Assembly: GCF_032452875.1 (NCBI RefSeq)
Contig: NC_083877.1
Location: forward strand, 48,905,724-48,969,723
Source: Bos javanicus
Taxonomy: Eukaryota; Chordata; Mammalia; Artiodactyla; Bovidae
Reading direction: 5' to 3'
DNA: 64,000 nt
Made by a program: the position numbers and the translations under genes. A model generated the notes under the pieces. It saw only the letters and a program-made list of their open reading frames with translations, was not told the origin of the DNA and ran no database searches. This document shows, piece by piece, positions 56,142 to 64,000 of the stretch. Numbering within the stretch: position 1 is the stretch's first letter; each line of letters opens with the position of its first letter.

Positions 56142-58077
56142 TCAGTTCAGTTCAGTCGCTCAGTCGTGTCCAACTCTTTGCCACCCCATGAATTGCAGCA
56201 CGCCAGGCCTCCCTGTCCATCACCAACTCCCGGAGTTCACTCAAACTCACATCCATCGAGTCGGTGATGCCATCCAGCCATCTCATCCTCTGTTGTCCCC
56301 TTCTCCTCCTGCCCCCAGTCCCTCCCAGCACCAGAGTCTTTCCCAATGAGTCAACTCTTCGCATGAGGTGGCCAAAATACTGGAGTTTCAGCTTTAGCAT
56401 CATTCCATCCAAAGAATACCCAGGGCTGATCTCCTTTAGAATGGACTGGTTGGATCTCCTTGCAGTCCAAGGGACTCTCAAGAGTCTTCTCCAACACCAC
56501 AGTTCAAAAGCATCAATTCTTCGGCACTCAGCTTTCTTCACAGTCCAACTCTCATATCCTTACATGACTACTGGAAAAACCATAGCCTTGACTAGACGGA
56601 CCTTTGTTGGCAAAGTAATGTCTCTGCTTTTGAATATGCTGTCTAGGTTGGTCATAACTTTCCAAGGAGTAAGCATCTTTTAATTTCCTGGCTGCAATCA
56701 CCATCTGCAGTGACTTTGGAGTCTGACACTTTCCACTGTTTCCCCATCTATTTCCCATGAAGTGATGGGACCAGATGCCATGATCTTCGTTTTCTGAATG
56801 TTGAGCTTTAAGCCAACTTTTTCACTCTCCTCTTTCACTTTCATCAAGAAGCTTTTTAGTTCCTCTTCACTTTCTGCCATATGGTAGTGTCATCTGCATA
56901 TCTGAGGTTATTGATATTTCTCCCAGCAATCTTGATTCCAGCTTGTGCTTCTTCCAGCCCAGTGTTTCTCATGATGTACTCTGCATATAAGTTAAATAAG
57001 CAGGGTGACAATATACAGCCTTGACATACTCCTTTTCCTATTTGGAACCAGTCTGTTGTTCCATGTCCAGTCCTAACTGTTGCTTCCTGACATGCATATA
57101 GGTTTCTCAAGAGGCAGATCAGGTGGTCTGATATTCCCATTTCTTTCAGAATTTTCCAAAGTTTATTGTGATCCACAGTCAAAGGCTTTGGCATAGTCAA
57201 TAAAGCAGAAGTAGATGTTTTTCCGGAACTCTCTTGCTATTTCGATGATCCAGCAGATCTTGGCAATTTGATTTCTGGTTCCTCTGCCTTGTCTAAAACC
57301 AGCTTGAACATCTGGAAGTTCACAGTTCATGTATTGCTGAAGCCTGGCTTGGAGAATTTTGAAATTTACTAGCATGTGAGATGAGTGCAATTGTGCAGTA
57401 GTTTGAGCATTCTTTGGCATTGCCTTTCTTTGGGATTGGAATGAAAACTGACCTTTTCCAGTCCTGTGGCCACTGCTGAGTTTTCCAAATTTGCTGGCAT
57501 ATTGAGTACAGCACTTTCACAGCATCATCCTTCAGGATTTGAAATAGCTCAACTGGAATTCCATCACCTTCACTAGCTTTGTTTGTAGTGATGCTTTCTA
57601 AGGCCCACTTGACTTCACATTCCAGGATGTCTGGCTCTAGGTGAGTGATCACACCATCGTGATTATCTTGGTTTTGAAGATCTTTTTTGTACAGTTCTTC
57701 TGTGTATTGCTGCCACCTCTTCTTAATATCTTCTGCTTCTGTTAGGTCCATACCATTTCTGTCCTTTATGGAGCCTATCTTTGCATGAAATGTTCCCTTG
57801 GTATCTCTAATTTTCTTGAAGAGATCTCTAGTCTTTCCCATTCTGTTGTTTTCCTCTATTTCTTTGCATTGATTGCTGAGGAAGGCTTTCTTATCTCTCC
57901 TTGCTATTCTTTGGAACTCTGCATTCAGATGCTTATATCTTTCCTTTTCTCCTTTGCTTTTTGCTTCCCTTCTTTTCACAGTTATTTGTAAGGCCTACCC
58001 AGACATCCATTTTGCTTTCTTGCATTTCTTTTCCATGGGGATGGTCTTGATAGAATATGGCAAAGACGTGGTTACTG
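56142..58077 (-). mobile_element. BovB (RTE) LINE, 5'-truncated
   Basis: The plus strand opens with 'tcagttcagttcagtcgctc' (complement of the BovB 3' end). BovB similarity continues to at least about 58045. An 8-bp repeat 'aatcagga' at 56134-56141 and 58078-58085 is a possible target-site duplication. About 1.9 kb is present. It includes the linker before the reverse transcriptase, the reverse-transcriptase domain and the C-terminus. The endonuclease domain is missing. Confidence 0.92.
56152..57979 (-). pseudogene. BovB ORF2 reverse transcriptase remnant
   Basis: Reading right to left, open pieces run 57979-57320 (219 codons, up to the fingers region), 57420-57163, 57200-56856 (containing motif 'QGCILSPCLFN' and YADD at 56900-56889), 56880-56698 and 56541-56152 (C-terminal tail). 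Frame changes include a loss near 57360, where the plus-strand BovB copy has extra bases, and a 1-nt loss directly after YADD. All core motifs are still legible, but no continuous protein can be made. Confidence 0.9.
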
Positions 58078-58309
58078 AATCAGGAGATACTCGGTCACAC
58101 GGGACAGGTCAGGAGCCCAGTGATGGGAATGAAGGTTGGCAAAGAGCCTGCCTTGATTCCAGTTACTGCACAATCCATCGAACCAAAAGATGTGAAACCT
58201 TAGCATATCTAAGAATGATATGAGGAGAGGAATATTCTTATTCTATTTGCATAGGACTTTTTGAAAACAGATTGCTTTTTCAATATTTGGACCCCTTTTT
58301 TGTTAATAA

Positions 58310-58588
58310 AATCACCCCTATGTCTATAAAATGCAAATCTATGGTTACCAAAGGTAAGAGGGAAGGGGAAGGAACAAATTAGAGTATGGGATTAACAGAT
58401 GCAAACTACACTATAAATAAAATAGATAAGCAACAGGATTTACTGCATATCACAGGTATTTATATCCAATATCTTATAAAAACCTATAATGAAATATTAT
58501 CAGAAAAAATAATTAAATGACTATGCTGTACACCTGAAACCAGCAAAATATTATAAATCAACTGTATTTTAATTAAAAAAAAATCCCT
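58310..58588 (+). repeat. Artiodactyl L1 3' UTR fragment
   Basis: 'tatggttaccaaaggtaaga', 'ataaataaaatagataagca', 'gctgtacacctgaaaccagc' and a poly-A at about 58575-58583 are the sense L1 3' end. The 5' edge is approximate. Confidence 0.85.
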
Positions 58589-59329
58589 AATGTCTGAAGG
58601 TCTTGGTTTATATCTCCTTAGATCCATATTAACTAATTGCACTAATATTGAATTGGGACTCTTTTCTTCACCCATTTCTGTATATAGTGTATCATGTGAA
58701 CATGTCCATGTGCAATCACACACACATACACACACACATTTCAGTCCAGATATGTATATAACTTAAAATAATTTAATCTAGGCTTTGACTTAAAACTGAA
58801 TCATCTTTTTTATAATGGCGAAGAATGTACAGCAAATGTAAAATTCTCCTAGTGGTCAATTTTATGTCCCTTGTTTGCAATTAAGATCACGGGGTGAGCA
58901 AGTTTGCTTGTAACTGAAGCACAGACTCTTGGCTATTTGCAACATTTTAAACTTTAACAAGTGAGTGATGCAATATAAATGATGCTTTAAACATTTATGC
59001 ATTGGGTGGGAATCTATATTAATTATAAAACAAAGGGCCAAGTCCTAGAAACAAAGAAGCATTAGTTTTTTCTTCCTGAGTTGCCTTACTAAGAATTAGA
59101 TCCCTAAAGAAAAGGCATGTACACAGGAAAGGCTCTGTCTACTTACCAACACTCGATTTGCGTCTTACCTGGGAACCCAGGACAACTCATCCGAGAACTT
59201 CCCGCGGTCTGTTCACATAGTCTGTTCTGTGCCTTGCTTGTGCCCCGCAGCCATCACACACTGTGCATCTGAGAATGCTGCTCTCTGCACAGCGCTCCTT
59301 CTCAGGGTCCCTATGGTAAAATCTCACAT
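58589..59329. other. Unique sequence with a short CA repeat
   Basis: A (CA)n tract with one TA step lies at 58718-58738. No other repeat or gene is recognised. Confidence 0.55.
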
Positions 59330-60175
59330 ATTCTTTTTTTTAAGCATTCATTTTTTTATTGGAGGATAATTACTTTACAATATCATATATGTTTCTGCCA
59401 TATATCAACATGAAACAGGCATAGGTATATATGTGCCCCTCCCTCCCAAATTCTCTTCCCATCTCCCTCCCCATCCGGCCCCGTTAAGTTGTCCCAGAGC
59501 ACTGGGTTGAGCTCCCTGTGTCACACGGTGTATTCCCACTCATTTTGCATACGGTAATGGATATGTTTCCATGCTGTTCTCTCAATTTGTTCTACACTCT
59601 CCTTCCCCTACTGTGTCCACAAGTCTGTTTTCTATGTCTCTGTCTCCATTGCTGCCCTGCAAATACATTCATCAGTACCGCTTTTCTAGATTCCATACGC
59701 ATGTGTAAATATACAATATTTATCTTTCTCTTTCTGACTTACTTCACTGTGTGTAATAGGCTCTAGGTTCACCCACCTCATTAGGATTGACTTAAATACA
59801 TTCTTTTTTATAGCTGAGTAATATTCCATTGTGTATATGTACCACCATTTCTGTATCCATTCATCTGTTAATGGATATCTAGGTTGCTTCCATGTCCTAG
59901 CTATTGTGCTGTAATGAACATTGGGAGATACGCGTGTCTCTTTCAATTATGGTTTTCTCAGGATATATGCCCAGTAATAGGATTGTTGGGTTGTATGATA
60001 GTTCTATTACTAGTTTTTCAAGGAATCTCCATACTGTTGTCCACAGTGGCTGTATCAATTTACATTCCCAGCAACAGTACAAGAGGGTTCCCTTTTCTCC
60101 TCATCCTCTCCAGCATTTATCATCTGTAGATTTTTTGATGATGGCCATTCTGACCCATGTGAGGTGATACCTCAT
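59330..60175 (-). mobile_element. Ruminant L1 3' end, 5'-truncated
   Basis: The complement of L1_BT-type ORF2 end and 3' UTR: T-run at 59333-59341, 'ccatatatcaacatgaaaca', 'tgagtaatattccattgtgt' and 'caaggaatctccatactgtt'. Minus-strand frames 60082-59897 and 59946-59686 encode the last part of ORF2 (for example 'TWKQPRYPLTDEWIQK') but are split by a frameshift. Confidence 0.92.
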
Positions 60176-61220
60176 CAACCATTTTTTAATTGAAATATAG
60201 TTAATTTATGATATTGTGTTAGTCTCAGGTATACAGCAAAGTGATTCAGTTATACATATTTTTTTCAGAGTCTTTTCCATTATCGGTTATTACAAGATAT
60301 TGAATATAGTTCCCTGTGCTATGCAGTAGGTCCTTGTTGTTTATCTATTTTATATATAGTAGTTAATATTACTACAGCAGAAGTTTGTTAATCCCAAACT
60401 CATAATTTACCTCCCCTGCACCCTTCTATCCCCTTTGATAACCATAAATTTGTTTTCTTGTCTGTGAGTCTATTTCTGTCTTGTAAATAAGTTCATTTGT
60501 AGCATTTTTAGATTCCACATATACGTGATATCATGTGGTATTTCTCTTTCTCTGTCTGACTTACCTTACTTAGTATGATCATCTCCAGATACATTCATGT
60601 TGCTAGAAATGGCATTTAGTTCAGTTCAGTCGCTCAGTCATGCCTGACCCTTTGCAACCCCATGGACTGCAGCACGTCAGGCCTCCCTGTCCATCACCAA
60701 CTCGCAGAGCTTACTCAAATTCATGTCCAGTGAGTCAGTGATGCCATCCAACCATCTCATCCTCTGTCATCCCCTTCTCCTCCCTCCTTCAATCTTTCCA
60801 GCATCAGGGTCTTTTCAAATGAATCAGTTCTTTGCATCAGGTGGCCTAAGTATTGGAGTTTCAGCTTCGGCATCAGTCCTTCCAATGAATATTCAGGACT
60901 GATTTCCTTGTGGATGGACTGGTTGGATCTCCTTGCAGTCCAAAGGACTCTCAAGAGTCTTCTCCAACACCACAGTTCAAAAGCATCAGTTCTTCAGCAA
61001 ATGGCATTACTTCATTCTTTTTTATGACTGAGTAGTATTCCATTGTGTATATATAGCACATCTTTTTATCCATTCATCTGTTGATGGAGATCTGGGTGCT
61101 TCCATGTCTTGGATATTGTGAAAAGGGCTGCTATGAATATTAGGGTGCATGTACCTTTTCAAATTAGAGTTTTCTCAGATATATGTGCAGGAGTGGGACT
61201 GCTGGGGCATATGGTAACAA
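60176..61220 (-). mobile_element. Artiodactyl L1 3' end, split by a BovB fragment
   Basis: Complement of an older artiodactyl L1 3' end: 'attgaaatatagttaattta', 'caggtatacagcaaagtgat' and 'tgactgagtagtattccatt'. L1 sequence occupies 60176-60616 and 61009-61220. Its two halves are continuous once the BovB insertion (60617-60998) is set aside. It abuts the younger L1 at 59330-60175. Confidence 0.9.
60617..60998 (-). mobile_element. BovB LINE 3' fragment nested in L1
   Basis: A 382-bp complement of the BovB 3' end runs from 'tagttcagttcagtcgctca' to 'aagcatcagttcttcagc'. A perfect 10-bp duplication 'aaatggcatt' lies at 60607-60616 and 60999-61008, inside L1 sequence. Confidence 0.95.
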
Positions 61221-64000
61221 GTCTCATCTATTCTGAAGTCCTGAGTCAAAAGAGGCAGCCTGAACTGTAGGAAGTTTATAAAATGCCTCTGGAAGGTGAT
61301 TGGTGTGTGTTAGCCTTTTTCTCTCTATGTAAAATAGTTGTTAGTATTACTATTTCTCTATTTAACAGGCCAAGGTTGAATAAAAAGGTGTGGATTATTT
61401 CCAGCCTGTTCCTTTAAGTTTCCTCCACTTTCATCATTCAAACTCCATACCACAAGGAAAGCAGATTCCTCCTCTTCTATCTCTTGAGAACGTTCTACCA
61501 CTTCCCTGAAGTTGGTGGATGAGGAGTTTTGAATATTCCCATCTCCTAATTTACAATCTCTCTCTCAATAGCTTACATTGGTTCCCAGGAATCTGACTTT
61601 TTTGGGACTCTCCTGTGGTGTTTAAAACATGGTTGCCCTCTGGAAGGTGGGCCCTACTCAGCTGTTCTCACCTCCGTGGAAATTTCTTTGTTGGTTTCTT
61701 AGAGAAGAAAACTCCTAAGTAAGTTTTAAGCTGAGCGAGGGCCTTCTCCCAACCTGGGATGCTGCCAAGCTTTCAGACAGGGTCCCTAGTGGGGAAACAA
61801 GGGGAACACAGAGGGTGATGGGGGGCTGTGAAAACAAATGTTCACCAGTTCACAGTTCAGCCTGAGGCTGACACTAACTAGAGTTGATGAGTGAATTTGT
61901 GCTCACTAGTTTATTAAGAGTCATTTGATAGGGAATTCAACTCCTCCTCACTGGAAACAAAGACCCTAATTCCACAGGTTTCACTAAAGTGGGCAGCCGA
62001 CAATATGAAGTTAAAATAATAATCTAAATTATTTTTGCAAAACCACCAGGGGAGAGAGATTTTTATAACTATGGATTTTAGATGGTGTGTGCAGATTCAA
62101 GTGTCCATTAATTGTACCAGCGTGTGTTTCATCTTGTCTGTCCACACGTAGACTTAGTGGGCAATAGTCACACACAATGAACCGAAGCCTGGAATCTTCA
62201 CCTCTTCCGGAAAGTCAGTGGAAGCTTCTGTCTCCTTGAGTTTCTCTTTCAAAACGTTTCAGTTTACTCTTGGGAAAGACTTGCAGGAGTCTGGATCATT
62301 GATCACAGGTAGTTTAAGGTCAGAATGTTTTCTCTTACTCCCTTTCCAACTTTCCACCATGTTTATACAGAGAGTTCTAAAGACTAGAATTTATGAAGCT
62401 CAAGGCTCATAAACCACTCTCAACCCACCTTATAGTTGTAAGCTATGACATACACATCTGTGAGACATACCTACCATGTTCAGCATCTGCAAAGCTACAA
62501 CTGAGCGGCAAGCTGGAAAATCAAGCCTCCATTCATTAAAAAAAATTATAAAATAAAATAAATGCATGAGGCCCACCACCCTGAGAGCTGGCAGCCTCTA
62601 TTTTTCCAGCTGGGTTTTAGCTTAACACCTTTGGTGATGTTGTCCTCTAGAAGGATGTGTTTGTGCTTTTCACATCTGACTTTTCAATTTCAAAAAATGG
62701 AGCCCAGAGACTGTGTTGGACACAGTCTTATAAATCCATGAAGGCTTAGCCTACAGAAGCCACAGGAAATACTATGATATTTTGGAAAAGGTCGAGTTTC
62801 ATAGATTCTGTAAGGCACTCAGCAGGTTGTAATTATTTTCTTTTATTTAAAAACCCTCCAGATATTTTTTTTTTCCAGAGGGTCTCTGCAATTGAGGGCA
62901 ACAGACATTTTTTTCATACTGTACATTCTTTTTGGCCAAGTGCTGGAAATACACAGGAAATCAAGTGGTTTTGGAAGATCCAGCAGAGGCCAGGCCAAGG
63001 CATGAAGTCACCGAAACAAAATGGGAAATCTCCAGATCAGCAGCATCAGGTTTTGGCTGCCTCTGTCCCCCTCCTTGTGCAGGAAGGAAAAAATGAAGCA
63101 GGTGAAGACACTGATCTGTTGTGTTCTAACAGAAACCAAATGTCACTGTGTCCACAGGCCCTACTCAGCAGCTGGAATCGTTCAAGGGTTTTAGACACAG
63201 GCCGACAAGACAGAAGTGTTGAGACGGCCAGGAAAGTGGAATGAGTTGCCTGTGTCTTAATTCAAGGTCTTGGTGCCGCTCTGGGCCGTGATTCCTGCTG
63301 GCCTGGCTCAGGGCGAGGGCAGAACCGGCCAGGCTGAGTCCAAGGAAAGCAGGCCAGCTCCTTGTCGCACCAGCCTCTGGGCTGCCTCTCAGGAAAATCC
63401 ATTGCAAGGCCTCTTGCCTCAGACCAAGGAGGGAATGGGCCAGGTCTTTGGTCTCAGCTACTAAAAACAAAAAGGCAGGATCAGATTCTGAGACAGCAGG
63501 TAGACATGTGTCTGGCTTCTCTTCCATAGGGAGGTGCAGCTCCTGGGAGGGATGGGAACATATGGGGAGAGACCTCCACGGGGGGCGGGCCCTCATCGCC
63601 CGCCAAGCCCTTGCCTCTGCGGTTGGATGACATTCTCTTGGAATCCTGGAAAGCAGAGAAAACTCCCCCTGGAAACACACTTAGATTGTGCAAGGTCCTC
63701 CCTCATCGCTGTCTCATTCATTCTTTGTAGCTGCTCTGTGCCGAGTAGGGTTAACTTTGAGCAGAAAGGGGGAGAACTTCAGCCAGCATGAATGAAGTAC
63801 TCCCAGGACAAGTCACAGAATGGCCTTTCAGAGAGAGCTGTCCATTGAGATGGGAGCCAGCCGGTGAAGTCACCATCAGCACAGGGCGCGGTGGCCAGGC
63901 ATAGACTGGACTCAACAGAATGCTGGCCCGGGCCCATGATGCCCTCCAGCATTTCCATTTAATCAGTGGTGGAGGCCCTGGGTGAGATGAGGTAAGGAAG
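61221..64000. other. Long unique stretch, GC-richer at the end
   Basis: No interspersed repeat is recognised. An A/T-rich run lies near 62537-62562. From about 63100 the sequence is GC-richer with more CpGs. The 156-codon plus-strand frame (62774-63244) and the 171-codon minus-strand frame (63165-63680) are the longest non-repeat frames in the window, but neither shows a recognisable domain and they overlap frames on the other strand. A weak possibility of a nearby gene feature at the right edge remains. Confidence 0.45.

Noticed and set aside
62774..63680. Two longest non-repeat frames (156 codons plus strand, 171 codons minus strand) as genes
   Set aside because: They overlap each other and further frames on both strands, in GC-rich DNA where stops are rare. 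No domain, signal peptide or splice pattern is recognisable.
1..64000. CRISPR array, prophage, operon or other microbial system
   Set aside because: No regularly spaced direct repeats with unique spacers, no dense long ORFs and no ribosome-binding sites. The repeat content is that of a ruminant nuclear genome.

Overview
This window is nuclear DNA from a ruminant artiodactyl (cattle, sheep, goat or a close relative; I cannot separate these from sequence alone). The evidence is the repeat content: BovB (RTE) LINEs, the tRNA-headed Bov-tA SINE, the dimeric Bov-A2 SINE, CHR-type tRNA-Glu SINEs and ruminant L1 3' ends, over a background of older mammalian MIR, L2, L3/CR1, L1M and MER5-type repeats. 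I see no intact protein-coding gene, no spliced exon I can name, no functional tRNA, rRNA or snRNA, and no CRISPR array or prokaryotic feature. The open frames present are short. The only ones with recognisable homology are remnants of LINE reverse transcriptases, all broken by frameshifts and stops.

Layout. 1-10 kb: mostly unique sequence with old L1 fragments (2.8-3.6 kb, about 7.6-8.7 kb), MIRs, one Bov-A2 (3.75-4.03 kb) and one Bov-tA (5.26-5.46 kb). 10-22 kb: L2 and MIR fragments, four Bov-tA copies and one CHR SINE in both orientations, three more L1 pieces and a MER5A-like hAT relic with an internal TA tract (20.9-21.1 kb). 22-31 kb: repeat-poor, with CpG-retaining or homeodomain-site-rich unique blocks at 23.3-23.8 and 29.6-29.8 kb that look like conserved non-coding elements. 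31-36 kb: a 5'-truncated BovB (33156-35531) with a perfect 15-bp target-site duplication, itself split by a 5'-truncated L1 (33307-34044) with its own 9-bp duplication. 36-47 kb: unique sequence with scattered SINEs. 47-55 kb: a tandemly duplicated MIR, an L3/CR1 fossil, L2/MIR fragments and another enhancer-like block (52.6-53.3 kb). 55-61 kb: a second long BovB on the minus strand (56142-58077), then a pile-up of L1 3' ends, one carrying a nested BovB 3' fragment. 61-64 kb: unique, more GC-rich towards the end.

Nothing here acts as an operon or pathway. The likely function, if any, is cis-regulation: several repeat-free, CpG-retaining blocks suggest an intron or intergenic region near a developmentally regulated gene. 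That is inference and needs cross-species alignment. I did not find an undescribed biological system. The most informative observations are the dated nest of retrotransposons, the local duplication of an ancient MIR, the L3/CR1 fossil and the enhancer-like blocks.
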